A model generated the notes under the pieces. The model searched no databases, was not told the DNA's origin, and worked only from the letters and a program-made list of their open reading frames with translations. A stretch of DNA of 64,000 bases, taken from positions 372,001 to 436,000 of the forward strand of contig NZ_JBFUPW010000004.1 of assembly GCF_041360795.1 (NCBI RefSeq), written 5' to 3'. The position numbers were made by a program, and so were the translations under genes. Below, one piece after another: positions 33,388 to 41,806 of the stretch. Each line of letters starts with the position of its first letter. The first letter of the stretch is position 1. This DNA comes from Arthrobacter_E sp041360795 (GTDB lineage Bacteria; Actinomycetota; Actinomycetes; Actinomycetales; Micrococcaceae).

Positions 33388-34241
33388 GAGAGCTTGCCTC
33401 CGATCCGATCCGAGATCTCCTCGCCGATGACATTCACGGCGACCACGACGACGACCACCACGAGCGCCGGCCAGAACGCCGGCAGGATGTAGCCGCCCAG
33501 CAGAGCCCCACGGGACTCCTCGATCATGGCGCCCCAGTCGCTCGTGGGCGGCTGGACGCCGAGGCCGATGAAGGACAGCGCCGCGAGGTCCGCCAGGACG
33601 TAGCCGAAGTTCAGCGCCGACTGGGCTCCCACGGTGGGGATCAGGTTCGGCAGCACCCGGCCCAGGACCACCCACGGCGTCCGGAAGCCGAGCACCCGGT
33701 ACGCCTGGACGTACGGGCGGGCCCGTTCCGAGGCCACGAGGCCCTGGGTCAGGCGGGCCACATAGGGGACGTAGGCGATGGTCATGGCGATGATGGGCGC
33801 CACGAGACCCTTGCCGAACAGGGCCACGGCGAGCATCGACACCAGCAGCGCCGGGAAGGCGAAGAGGATGTCGAACACGCGGCCCAGGATCTTGCCGAGC
33901 CAGCCGTCGGACCAGCCCGCGGCGAGGCCCAGCAGCAGGCCGAGGACCGTGGAGCCGAGCACCACGAGCGTGGGGCCGAGCAGCGAGGTCCGGCCGCCGA
34001 ACATGAGGCGGCTGAGCAGGTCACGGCCCAGGGCGTCGGTGCCCAGGAGGTGCTGGGCGCTGGGCCCGGCGAGCACGTTGTCCAGGTCGACGTAGTCCGG
34101 GTCGTACGGCGCGAGCGTCGGGGCCAGGACGGACACCACGACCACCACGGCCGTGACGATCACGGCGATCCAGGCCGTGAGGGACAGGGCGGAGGTGTAG
34201 CGCCGGAACCCCGTCTGCGGGAGCGTCATTGAGAGGGTCAT
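33384..34241 (-). CDS. ABC transporter permease (DppC type)
   Basis: 285 aa, about six membrane segments. An N-terminal TM (AWIAVIVTAVVVVVSVLAP) and the OppC-like LLGTDALGRDLLSRLMFGGRTSLL motif are present, with the EAA loop near AYRVLGFRTPWVVLGRVLPNLIP and AALSFIGLGVQPPTSDWG. It is coupled to both neighbours by ATGA overlaps. Confidence 0.94.
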   Translation of the reverse strand: MTLSMTLPQTGFRRYTSALSLTAWIAVIVTAVVVVVSVLAPTLAPYDPDYVDLDNVLAGPSAQHLLGTDALGRDLLSRLMFGGRTSLLGPTLVVLGSTVLGLLLGLAAGWSDGWLGKILGRVFDILFAFPALLVSMLAVALFGKGLVAPIIAMTIAYVPYVARLTQGLVASERARPYVQAYRVLGFRTPWVVLGRVLPNLIPTVGAQSALNFGYVLADLAALSFIGLGVQPPTSDWGAMIEESRGALLGGYILPAFWPALVVVVVVVAVNVIGEEISDRIGGKLS

Positions 34242-35314
34242 CGGGTCTCCGATCCGGCGGCGATACGAGGGTCGATGAGGGGCTGGACCAGGTCCACCAC
34301 GGTGTTGACCACGACGAACGCCGTGACCACCACCATGACGATGGCCTGCACCACGCCGAAGTCCAGCCGGTCGATGGACTGGACCAGGAGCTGGCCGATC
34401 CCGGTGAGGCCGAAGGTCTGCTCGATGATGGCGCTGGAGACCAGGAGGCCGGCGATCAGGACGCCGCTCACCGTGAGGATGGGGCCCAGGGCGTTCCGCA
34501 GCACGTGGCGCAGCACCACCGTGGGACGCGTCAGACCGCGGCTCGTGGCCACCTCGACGTGTTCCCGGATGAGCTGCTCATTCATGGAGGAGCGCGTCAC
34601 ACGGGCCACGAACGCGATGTACGTGACGCCGAGGGCCAGGGCCGGCAGGGTGAGATGCCAGATCCGGTCCCAGAATCCGTCACCACTGCCGAAGGAGGGG
34701 AACCAGCCGAGGTTGACCGAGAACACCGCCACCAGGCCGATGGCCGCCACGAAGGGCGGGACCGCGCCGGCCGCGGTGAGGGAGATCAGGATGAACTTGT
34801 CGCCGAAGCCCTTGTTGAGGCTCGCGATGATGCCGGCCAGCAGGCCCAGGATCGTGATGAACACGGCGGCCAGCGCCACGAGCTGCAAGGTCGTGGGGAG
34901 CCGGTTGAGCAGCACGTCGGAAACGTCCTGCCGGTAGGTCAGCGACCGGCCCCAGTCGCCGTGCAGGATGCCGCCGAGCCAGTTCACGTACTGCTCCCAC
35001 GGTGGCTTGTCGAGGCCGTACTGGCGGGTGATCTCCGCGAGCGCCTCCGGCTTGGGACTGCGGCCGCGCAGCAGGAAGCGAGCCGGGTCGCCGGGGACCA
35101 GGAAGCGGGAGAAGAACACCGCGAGCGAGGCCACGAACAAGGTCAGCAGCAGGGTGCCGATCTTCACGAGCACGAATCGCAGGCGGGCGCCGCCCTTGCG
35201 CTTGCGGGCCTTGCCGGAAGCACCCGGCACGCCGGGCCCGTCCGTCCCGCCGGACGAGCCGGAGCCGCCGGAGCCCGGCGAATCGGGCGAGGGTTTCACG
35301 TCAACAGCAGACAT
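34238..35314 (-). CDS. ABC transporter permease (DppB type)
   Basis: 358 aa. A low-complexity Gly/Pro/Ser N-terminus (about 1-40) precedes the first TM (FVLVKIGTLLLTLFVASLAVFF). OppB features include FLVPGDPARFLLRG, QYGLDKPPWEQYVNWLGGILHGDWGRS, the EAA-loop ATSRGLTRPTVVLRHVLRNAL and the C-terminal QSIDRLDFGVVQAIVMV. ATG 35314 with a GGAGG SD 9 nt upstream was chosen over an upstream ATG that lacks one. It starts 2 nt after the stop of the binding protein gene. Confidence 0.93.
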   Translation of the reverse strand: MSAVDVKPSPDSPGSGGSGSSGGTDGPGVPGASGKARKRKGGARLRFVLVKIGTLLLTLFVASLAVFFSRFLVPGDPARFLLRGRSPKPEALAEITRQYGLDKPPWEQYVNWLGGILHGDWGRSLTYRQDVSDVLLNRLPTTLQLVALAAVFITILGLLAGIIASLNKGFGDKFILISLTAAGAVPPFVAAIGLVAVFSVNLGWFPSFGSGDGFWDRIWHLTLPALALGVTYIAFVARVTRSSMNEQLIREHVEVATSRGLTRPTVVLRHVLRNALGPILTVSGVLIAGLLVSSAIIEQTFGLTGIGQLLVQSIDRLDFGVVQAIVMVVVTAFVVVNTVVDLVQPLIDPRIAAGSETR

Positions 35315-35316
35315 GG

Positions 35317-37056
35317 TCAACGGCCTCCGATCTTGGCAGCCCACGGGAAGTACATGTAGTTGATGGACGGGTCAGCCCCGGTGATGCGCTTGCCCAGCCA
35401 CATGGACGTGACCGTCTCGTACAACGGGCCCCAGACCACCTCGTCGCTGGCGATCTTCGCCGCCTGCCCGGTGAACTTCGCACGCTGGTCCGGATCCTTG
35501 GTCCCGATCGCCTGGTTGACGAGCTTGTCGTACTGCTTGTTGACCCAGCCGCCGTAGTTGCTGAAGTCCCCTTCCCGCAGCACGCTGTACATCTCGAGCG
35601 GTTCGGTGCTGGAGAGGTACCAGGAGGTCAGCACGAGGTCCGTGCCCTTGCGGGCCTCCGGGTCGGAGAACAGGGTCGTGTATTTGTCGCTGGACATCGT
35701 CCGGATCTCCGGGTTGAGCCCGATCTCCTTCGCCGCGGACGCGATCGCCCGGGTCTCGATGTCGAAGGCCGCGCTCAGCGAAGCCGTGGAGAAGACCACC
35801 TTCTTGCCGGTGGCGCCAGCCTCCTTGACGAGCTTCTTCGCCTCGGCCAGGTCGTACTTCAGCGGCTCCAGCTGACCGAACGCCTTGTCCACGGTCGCCG
35901 GCTTCGCCGCATTCCACACATTGCGCGTGGTGAGGGCGTCGGTCGGCCGGGCGTAGCCCTGCTCGGCCGCCTTGATGAGGGAGGGCCGGTTGATGGCCAT
36001 CATGAGGGCCTTGCGGACCCTCACGTCCTTGAAGGTGCCGGCCAGGTCCGTGAAGACGAGGCTCTGGACCGTGCTGTCCGCACCGAAGTAGAGGTTCCCC
36101 GCGTCCGTGTTGGCCTTGAGGATGTCCATGGCGTTGGACGGGATCATGAAGGCCCCGTCGATCTCGCCGGTCTGGAGGGCGTTGATGCGCGAGTTGGCAT
36201 CCGTCAGCATCTTGAACGTCACCTGCTTGGACTTCGCCTTGAGGGACGGGTCCCAGTAGTCGTCGAAGCGCTTGAGGGTGATGCTCTCCCCAGCCTCCCA
36301 GCTGACGAAGGAGAAGGGACCGGTGCAGTTCACACCCTTGGTGGAGTTGCCGTAGTCCTTGCCGTCCTTGGCGAGGGTCTTGGCGGACTCGACGACGCCG
36401 GGCGACCCGACCAACGCCGCGTTCAGGGTGTAGTCCGGCTTGGCCATGGTGATGGTCACCTGGTCGGCCGCCGTCTTGTCGATGCTCTCCACGTTCTGGA
36501 ACGCCGACGCCCAGAAGGACCCGACCTTCTCATCAAGGTGCCGGCGGAGGGACGCCACCACATCGTCGGCCGTCATGATGGTCCCGTCGTGGAACTTCAC
36601 GCCCTGCCGGATGGTGTAGACCCAGTGCAGCGGGTCCGGGTTGTCCACCTTGGTGGCCAGGCCGGGGGACACCGTGAGGTCCTTGTTCCAGCGGAAGAGC
36701 GACTCGCAGACGTTCGACAGCACGGTGTTGTCCGGGTAGTCGAAGGCGTAGGCGTAGTCCAGGGAGAACGGCTCGGCGTACATGGCCCAGGAAAAGCCGT
36801 CGATCTCCTTGGTCGGCGCCGGGGACCCCTGGCTCAGGGTGAACTTCGCTTCGCCGGGCGCGGTCCCGCCACTAGGCCGGGCCGCACAGCCGCTCAGGAC
36901 GAGGCCGCCGACCACCGCGAGGGTGATGGCCGCCTTGCCGCGGGCCGTCGTCGTCGGGCGTTCAGCAGACGACGGCGCGCCGAACCGCTCCCGCAGCCGC
37001 CGGAGCGCGCTCACGCGGCGTCCCTGTGGCGCGGCGCCGCGCAGGGTCTTCCTCAT
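35317..37056 (-). CDS. ABC transporter substrate-binding lipoprotein (SBP_bac_5, DppA/OppA type)
   Basis: 579 aa. A long basic N-terminus (about 1-42), a hydrophobic stretch ITLAVVGGLVLSGCAA with lipobox LSGC, then a cluster-5 binding protein: FSLDYAYAFDYPDNTVLSNVCESLFRW, VYTIRQGVKFHDGTIMTADDVV, VRKALMMAINRPSLI. The family binds peptides, nickel, opines or other amine-containing solutes; the solute here is unknown. ATG 37056 overlaps the amidohydrolase stop (ATGA). Confidence 0.93.
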   Translation of the reverse strand: MRKTLRGAAPQGRRVSALRRLRERFGAPSSAERPTTTARGKAAITLAVVGGLVLSGCAARPSGGTAPGEAKFTLSQGSPAPTKEIDGFSWAMYAEPFSLDYAYAFDYPDNTVLSNVCESLFRWNKDLTVSPGLATKVDNPDPLHWVYTIRQGVKFHDGTIMTADDVVASLRRHLDEKVGSFWASAFQNVESIDKTAADQVTITMAKPDYTLNAALVGSPGVVESAKTLAKDGKDYGNSTKGVNCTGPFSFVSWEAGESITLKRFDDYWDPSLKAKSKQVTFKMLTDANSRINALQTGEIDGAFMIPSNAMDILKANTDAGNLYFGADSTVQSLVFTDLAGTFKDVRVRKALMMAINRPSLIKAAEQGYARPTDALTTRNVWNAAKPATVDKAFGQLEPLKYDLAEAKKLVKEAGATGKKVVFSTASLSAAFDIETRAIASAAKEIGLNPEIRTMSSDKYTTLFSDPEARKGTDLVLTSWYLSSTEPLEMYSVLREGDFSNYGGWVNKQYDKLVNQAIGTKDPDQRAKFTGQAAKIASDEVVWGPLYETVTSMWLGKRITGADPSINYMYFPWAAKIGGR

Positions 37057-38729
37057 GCTTCCTCCTCCTGGGCGGTCCTGCGGTAGACGCGGGTTCCGTC
37101 GATCCAGGTCTCCTCGACCCGGACGGTGTGGATCTGCTCCGGCGGGAGCTGGAAGACGTCGCGGTCCAGGACCACGAAGTCCGCCAGCCGTCCTTCCTCC
37201 AGCGTGCCCGTCAGGTGGTCAAGATGGTTGATCCACGCCGTGCCCTGCGTGTACGCGTTCAGGATCTGCTGAAGGCTCAGCTTCTGGTGGTCGGGGCCGA
37301 GGGGCTCGCCGGACTCGCCCGGGGCGGTCCTGTTGACGGCCACGTGCATGGCGGCGAGGGGGTCCGCGGTGGAGACGGGCCAGTCGCTGCCCGCCGCGAG
37401 CCGCGTCCCGTGGGCTGCGAGTTCGCCGAAGGGGTAGTGGCGCTCCTCGGCGTCGGGCTCCAGGAACGGCAGCGTGAGCTCGTCCATCTGCTCCTCGTGG
37501 CAGGCCCAAAGTGCCTGCATGTTCGCGGCGGCTCCGAGTTCCGCGAAGCGCGGGGTGTCCTCGGCCCGGACCAGCTGCAGATGGGCGAGATGGTGGCGGC
37601 CGTCGGTGACGCCGTTCGCGGCGCGGGCCTGTTCCAGCGCGTCGAGGGCGTCGGTGACGGCACGGTCACCCAGCGCGTGGAAGTGGAGCTGCATGCCTGC
37701 GGCGTCCAGGGCGGTGACGAAGCCCTTCATCTCCTCCGGATCGAAGAATTCGATGCCCCGGTTGTCCGTGTGGTGCCCGTGATGGTCACGGTACGGCTCG
37801 TGCATGGCGGCGGTGAAGTTCTCGGCGACGCCGTCCACCATGATCTTCACCGTGCTCGCGGTGAGGCGTTCCGGGGCGACCGCCTGGGCCACCTCTTCGC
37901 GCCGGGCCAGGATGGGTTCCAGCTGGGCGTCGCCGGCGGTGCGGTCCCACCACTGGCAGATGCGGACGCGGACCTTGAGGTCCCCGGCCTGCGCGGCCTT
38001 CAGGTAGACGTGGAGGAGGTCCACGCTGCCGTCCTCCGGGATGGCCACCCAGGCGTCCTGCCAGGCGGTGATGCCCTGGGAGAGCAGGAGTTCCTGGGCC
38101 TTGAGGAGCCCGGCGTCGGCGAGTTCCTCCGAGGTGCCCGGGCGGACGGAGGCGAAGAGGTCCATGGCGCCCTCGTGCACCGTCCCGGCGGGGGTGCCGT
38201 CCGCTTCCCGCTCGAAACGTCCGCTCTCCGGGTCCGGGGTGGTGGCGTCGATGCCCGCGAGCTCCAGGGCTTTGGTGTTGACCCAGGCGCCGTGGTGGTC
38301 GCGGTTCTGGAGGAAGACGGGGCGGTCCGGGACCACGGCGTCGAGGAGCTGGCGGGTGGGAGTGCCGCCCGGGAAGTGCTCCATGGACCAGCCGGCGCCG
38401 AGGATCCACGGCTCGTCCGGGTGCTCCTCGGCGTAGCGCCGGACGGTGTCCACGGCGTCGTCGGCGCTCTCAACCTCCGTGAGGTCGCATTGCAGCAGCT
38501 CCACCCCGGCGAAGACCGGATGCATGTGGGAGTCCTGGAAGCCGGGCACGATCAGCTTGCCCGCGACGTCGAGCCGCTCGGTGGCGCCGTCGGCCAGCGG
38601 CGTCAGCTCCTCGGCGGCGCCCACCGCCAGGATCTTTCCGTCGCCGATCGCCAGGTCCGCACGGCGGGGGACGTCGTCCCGGCCGGTGTAGACCCATCCG
38701 TTCTCCAGGATGGTCTGCGCAATTGCCAT
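37053..38729 (-). CDS. Amidohydrolase family protein (YtcJ-like, COG1574)
   Basis: 558 aa, metal-dependent TIM-barrel hydrolase without signal peptide. The N-terminal composite beta domain leads to IVPGFQDSHMHPVF (metal HxH). Further motifs are LQNRDHHGAWVNTKALELAG, LHFHALGDRAV and LAAGSDWPVS (metal Asp) with WINHLDHLTGTLEEGRLADFVVL at the end. Relatives act on amides and ureas, often on N-acyl compounds. The GAGGAGCTC SD and ATG 38729 decide the start. It is the first gene of the operon with the ABC importer and amine oxidase. Confidence 0.9.
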   Translation of the reverse strand: MAIAQTILENGWVYTGRDDVPRRADLAIGDGKILAVGAAEELTPLADGATERLDVAGKLIVPGFQDSHMHPVFAGVELLQCDLTEVESADDAVDTVRRYAEEHPDEPWILGAGWSMEHFPGGTPTRQLLDAVVPDRPVFLQNRDHHGAWVNTKALELAGIDATTPDPESGRFEREADGTPAGTVHEGAMDLFASVRPGTSEELADAGLLKAQELLLSQGITAWQDAWVAIPEDGSVDLLHVYLKAAQAGDLKVRVRICQWWDRTAGDAQLEPILARREEVAQAVAPERLTASTVKIMVDGVAENFTAAMHEPYRDHHGHHTDNRGIEFFDPEEMKGFVTALDAAGMQLHFHALGDRAVTDALDALEQARAANGVTDGRHHLAHLQLVRAEDTPRFAELGAAANMQALWACHEEQMDELTLPFLEPDAEERHYPFGELAAHGTRLAAGSDWPVSTADPLAAMHVAVNRTAPGESGEPLGPDHQKLSLQQILNAYTQGTAWINHLDHLTGTLEEGRLADFVVLDRDVFQLPPEQIHTVRVEETWIDGTRVYRRTAQEEEA

Positions 38730-38769
38730 GAGCTCCTCGAATCTGTGTGCGGGCTGGATTGGACCTGAC

Positions 38770-38830
38770 ACTATGATGCGGGTCACAGTTAAGTCAACAG
38801 CGTTGACATCATTAATGACATCGGGCCTGA
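38770..38830. promoter_or_regulatory. Divergent promoter region with operator AAGTCAACAGCGTTGACAT
   Basis: GTCAAC (38793-38798) and GTTGAC (38802-38807) form a tight palindrome with a 3-bp centre, typical of TetR operators. Its right half, read on the minus strand, provides the -35 TTGACT for the amidohydrolase operon, with TAGTGT 18 bp further as -10. On the plus strand TTGACG near 38837 may be the tetR -35. The divergent tetR product is the likely ligand-responsive repressor. Confidence 0.65.
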
Positions 38831-38905
38831 CTCCCTTGACGTGCCGGCCTCGGCATCGTGTACCGTGGGGTTCCAGAAACCGAGGCATGGAAGCGGGGTG
38901 GATAG

Positions 38906-39589
38906 ATGGCGCAGGCCGCGCAGCCCAGTGATCGCCGCGCACGGCTTGACCCGGAAACCATCATCGACGCAGTCCTGAAAATCGCCGGACAGGAACCTGG
39001 CGAGCGCTTGACGTTCCGCCGCCTGGGCGAGGAACTCGGGGTGGACGCCACCGCGGTGTACCGGCATTTCCGCAATCGCGACGCCATCATCCGCGCGGCT
39101 CTGGACCGGCTCTTCGCCCTCTCCGTGGAACGCACGCTGGCCGCGGGCCGGCAGCACGGCTGGAGGGCCCGGCTCGAGGCTTATCTGGACGAACTGCTCA
39201 GGGTCTTCATGCAATACCCCTCCCTGGGCAGCGAGTCCTTCGCCACGGACACCTACGGTCCCGGCGAGCTGAAAGCCATCGAGTTCGTGCTGCAGTGCCT
39301 CACGGACGCGAAGCTCCCCGAGGAGCGCGTGGTGCACTACTACGCGGCCCTCGAAAGCTACACGCTGGCCCTCGGCGCCGGGATCGCCCTGGAGATCCAG
39401 CGGCTTCCCGATTCCCAGGGACACGACCCGTGGCTCAACCCGCGGGTGTTCTCCCACCTGTCCGGGCACCCGCTGCTCGAAAAGCATCACCGAGCCCTGC
39501 AAGGGCTCGACTCCCTCAGCACGTTCCAGGCCGGCCTCGCCGCCATCCTGGACAGCGCTGAGCGCGAAAGCGACCTCTCTGCCATGTGA
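38906..39589 (+). CDS. TetR-family regulator of the amide/amine operon
   Basis: 227 aa. N-terminal HTH at about 14-60 (LDPETIIDAVLKIAGQEPGE, FRRLGEELGVDATAVYRHF, RNRDAIIRAAL). The C-terminal half is of the TetR_C type with a helix-rich ligand pocket (AYLDELLRVFMQYPSLGSE, VHYYAALESYTLALGAGIAL). It is divergent from the amidohydrolase operon and upstream of the aldehyde dehydrogenase; the operator at 38793-38807 lies between. The start ATG is preceded by a GGGGTGG SD-like stretch. Confidence 0.9.
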   Translation: MAQAAQPSDRRARLDPETIIDAVLKIAGQEPGERLTFRRLGEELGVDATAVYRHFRNRDAIIRAALDRLFALSVERTLAAGRQHGWRARLEAYLDELLRVFMQYPSLGSESFATDTYGPGELKAIEFVLQCLTDAKLPEERVVHYYAALESYTLALGAGIALEIQRLPDSQGHDPWLNPRVFSHLSGHPLLEKHHRALQGLDSLSTFQAGLAAILDSAERESDLSAM

Positions 39590-39640
39590 GTGCTCAGCCG
39601 TGGCGGGTTCGGAGGCGATCTACCACGGCTGAGCACTCAC
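39586..39640 (+). terminator. Perfect 18-bp inverted repeat between tetR and the dehydrogenase
   Basis: GTGAGTGCTCAGCCGTGG (39586-39603) and its exact complement (39623-39640) enclose a 19-nt loop. The left arm overlaps the tetR stop codon. No T-run follows, and the SD of the next gene starts 8 nt later, so it could act as a terminator or as an attenuator/mRNA stabiliser. Confidence 0.6.
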
Positions 39641-39659
39641 TGTCAGAGAAGGGCGCACC

Positions 39660-41138
39660 ATGCACCAGTTCATCAACGGCAAGGCCGTCACCGGCGCCTC
39701 CGGAGCCACCCAGGATGTGATCAACCCGGCCACGGGTGAGGTCACCGCCACCGTCACCCTCGCCGGTCTGCGCGACCTGGAGGCCGCCATCGCCGCCGCT
39801 CGCGCCGCGTTCCCGGCGTGGTCCCGCACCACCCCCGGCGAGCGCTCCGCGATCCTCCAGCGCTTCGCCCGCATCCTGGAGGCCCGCGCCGAGGAGTTCG
39901 CCCAGGCGGAGAGCTCCCAGACCGGCAAGCCGCTGCGCCTGTGCCGCGAGTTCGACGTCCCGGGCACCATCGACAACGTCGACTTCTTCGCCGGCGCCGC
40001 CCGGAACCTCGAAGGCAAGGCCATGGCGGAGTACTCGGCCGACCACACCTCGGCCATCCGCCGGGAGGCGATCGGCGTCATCGGGTCCATCGCGCCCTGG
40101 AACTACCCGCTCCAGATGGCCGCGTGGAAGATCCTGCCCGCCATCGCCGCGGGCAACACGATCATCCTCAAGCCGGCGGAGATCACGCCCCTGACGTCCG
40201 TGATGTTCGCCGAGGCGCTGACCGAGGCGGGCCTGCCGGACGGCGTCGTGAACGTGCTGGTGGGCAGCGGCAGCACCATCGGCGCGGCGCTCATGCGCCA
40301 TCCCCATGTGGACATGGTCTCCTTCACCGGTTCCACGGCCGTGGGCCGCACGGTGCTCGAGGCCGCCGCGGTGAACGCCAAGCGTGTGCACCTGGAGCTG
40401 GGCGGCAAGGCGCCCTTCGTCGTGTTCGACGACGCCGACATCGACGCCGCGGTGCACGGCGCCGTCGCGGGTTCCCTGATCAATTCGGGCCAGGACTGCA
40501 CGGCGGCCACCCGCGCGCTGGTGCACCGCAGCGTCTACCAGGAGTTCGTGGACAAGCTCGCCGCGCGGTTCGACGGCATCGTCCTGGGCACCCCGGAGAA
40601 CGACGGCGCGGACATCGGCTCGCTGTCCTCCTTCCGCCACCGGGACCACGTGGCCGGCATGGTCGAGCGGGCGCGCGGCTACGCCCGGGTGGCAGCCGGC
40701 GGGTACATCCCCACCGAGGACGGACTGGGCGACGGCGCGTTCTACCGCCCCACCCTGATCGTGGACGCCGCGCCGGATTCGGAGATCGTCAAGAACGAGG
40801 TGTTCGGCCCGGTCCTGGTGGTCCTGCCCTTCGATGACGACGACGAGGCCATCGCCCTCGCCAACGACACCGTCTACGGGCTGGCCGCCTCCGCCTGGAC
40901 CTCGAACATCCAGCGCGCCCTCCGCGCGACCCGTGAGATCAAGGCCGGCTGCGTGTGGGTCAACGACCACATCCCGATCATCTCCGAGATGCCGCACGGC
41001 GGCTTCAAGCAGTCCGGCTTCGGCAAGGACATGTCCGCCTACTCCTTCGAGGAGTACACCCAGGTCAAGCACGTGATGTTCGAACTGGGCGGCGTCGTGG
41101 AGAAGGACTGGCACCGCACCATCTTCGCGCTGCGCTGA
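39660..41138 (+). CDS. Aldehyde dehydrogenase, gamma-aminobutyraldehyde type
   Basis: 492 aa, NAD(P)-dependent ALDH. Catalytic Cys lies in NSGQDCTAATRALVHRS and the general-base Glu in HLELGGKAPFVVFDD. The NAD-binding GSTAVGRTVLE, IAPWNYPLQMAAWKILPAI and the C-terminal MPHGGFKQSGFGKDMSAYSFEEYTQVKH are close to PatD/PuuC aminobutyraldehyde dehydrogenases. It would oxidise the aldehyde made by the amine oxidase at 30302 (inference from context). It is separated from tetR by a strong inverted repeat, so it may have independent expression. Confidence 0.9.
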   Translation: MHQFINGKAVTGASGATQDVINPATGEVTATVTLAGLRDLEAAIAAARAAFPAWSRTTPGERSAILQRFARILEARAEEFAQAESSQTGKPLRLCREFDVPGTIDNVDFFAGAARNLEGKAMAEYSADHTSAIRREAIGVIGSIAPWNYPLQMAAWKILPAIAAGNTIILKPAEITPLTSVMFAEALTEAGLPDGVVNVLVGSGSTIGAALMRHPHVDMVSFTGSTAVGRTVLEAAAVNAKRVHLELGGKAPFVVFDDADIDAAVHGAVAGSLINSGQDCTAATRALVHRSVYQEFVDKLAARFDGIVLGTPENDGADIGSLSSFRHRDHVAGMVERARGYARVAAGGYIPTEDGLGDGAFYRPTLIVDAAPDSEIVKNEVFGPVLVVLPFDDDDEAIALANDTVYGLAASAWTSNIQRALRATREIKAGCVWVNDHIPIISEMPHGGFKQSGFGKDMSAYSFEEYTQVKHVMFELGGVVEKDWHRTIFALR

Positions 41139-41204
41139 CAGACGGGACGCTGACCGAGACGGGGCGACGGGCGCCCCAGGGCCCGCACCGCCCGGTTCAG
41201 CGCC

Positions 41205-41258
41205 GCCGGAAAAGCCGTCCCTCGCCGTGGATTCCCACGGTGAGGGGCGGCTTCCGGC
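41205..41258. terminator. Strong hairpin between convergent dehydrogenase and marR
   Basis: Arms 41205-41230 (GCCGGAAAAGCCGTCCCTCG followed by CCGTGG) and 41235-41258 (CCACGG followed by TGAGGGGCGGCTTCCGGC) are almost fully complementary around a 4-nt ATTC loop. Suitable as a terminator for both strands. Confidence 0.75.
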
Positions 41259-41268
41259 ATCTAGCGGG

Positions 41269-41793
41269 TCACCCCTCCGCCGCCTGGACTTCCTCGCGAG
41301 CGGCCGCGATGGCGTCGGTCAGCTTGACGATCATTTCCTCGAACAGGGCGACCTGCTCCTCCGAGTACTCCCCGAGCACCGGCATCATGTGCTCGACCAT
41401 GGGGTCGAACATCTCCCGGCCCGTCGCGCGGGCGCTCGGGGTGGAACTGAGCACCAGCTGGCGACGGTCCACCGGGCTCGGGTGCCGCTGCAAGTGTCCC
41501 GACGACTCGAGCCGGTCCAGGACCGACGTCATGGCCGCCGAACTGAGGATCAGGAGCCGCCGGAGGTCGCGGGGCGTGACAGTCGCGCCCGTCCGGTCAG
41601 CCTCCACGACGGCGTTGATCGCATGGATGTCATTGCGGGCCAGGCCGTGATGACGCCGGACGACTTCGGAGTAGCGTTCCGCTTCGGTGGTGAACTTCTG
41701 CAGGAGGAACAGCACTTCGAACCCGGGGGCGGCGGCGAGGCGCTCACGTTCCGGGGATGACTCCACGCCGAAGGCGCTTTCTTCCGCATGCAT
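41269..41793 (-). CDS. MarR-family regulator
   Basis: 174 aa from ATG 41793. A MarR winged helix lies at about 55-120: RTGATVTPRDLRRLLILSSA, AAMTSVLDRLESSGHLQRHP, with wing residues DRRQLVLSSTPSA. The N- and C-terminal helices form the dimer interface. The ATG three codons upstream (41802) is also possible, but a TAAGAT hexamer 7 nt before 41793 matches the leaderless promoters of this window. It lies 10 bp downstream of the photolyase gene on the same strand, so it may also be expressed from that operon. Confidence 0.85.
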   Translation of the reverse strand: MHAEESAFGVESSPERERLAAAPGFEVLFLLQKFTTEAERYSEVVRRHHGLARNDIHAINAVVEADRTGATVTPRDLRRLLILSSAAMTSVLDRLESSGHLQRHPSPVDRRQLVLSSTPSARATGREMFDPMVEHMMPVLGEYSEEQVALFEEMIVKLTDAIAAAREEVQAAEG

Positions 41794-41800
41794 GCGATAC

Positions 41801-41806
41801 ATCTTA
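41801..41806 (-). promoter_or_regulatory. -10 element TAAGAT, internal leaderless promoter of marR
   Basis: TAAGAT, GTATCGC, then ATG at 41793. It lies at the very end of the photolyase gene, so marR may have its own promoter. Confidence 0.5.

Noticed and set aside
33388..33675. N-terminal extension of the fused ABC ATPase
   Set aside because: These codons lie inside the upstream permease gene in another frame; ATG 33387 with ATGA overlap is the natural start.
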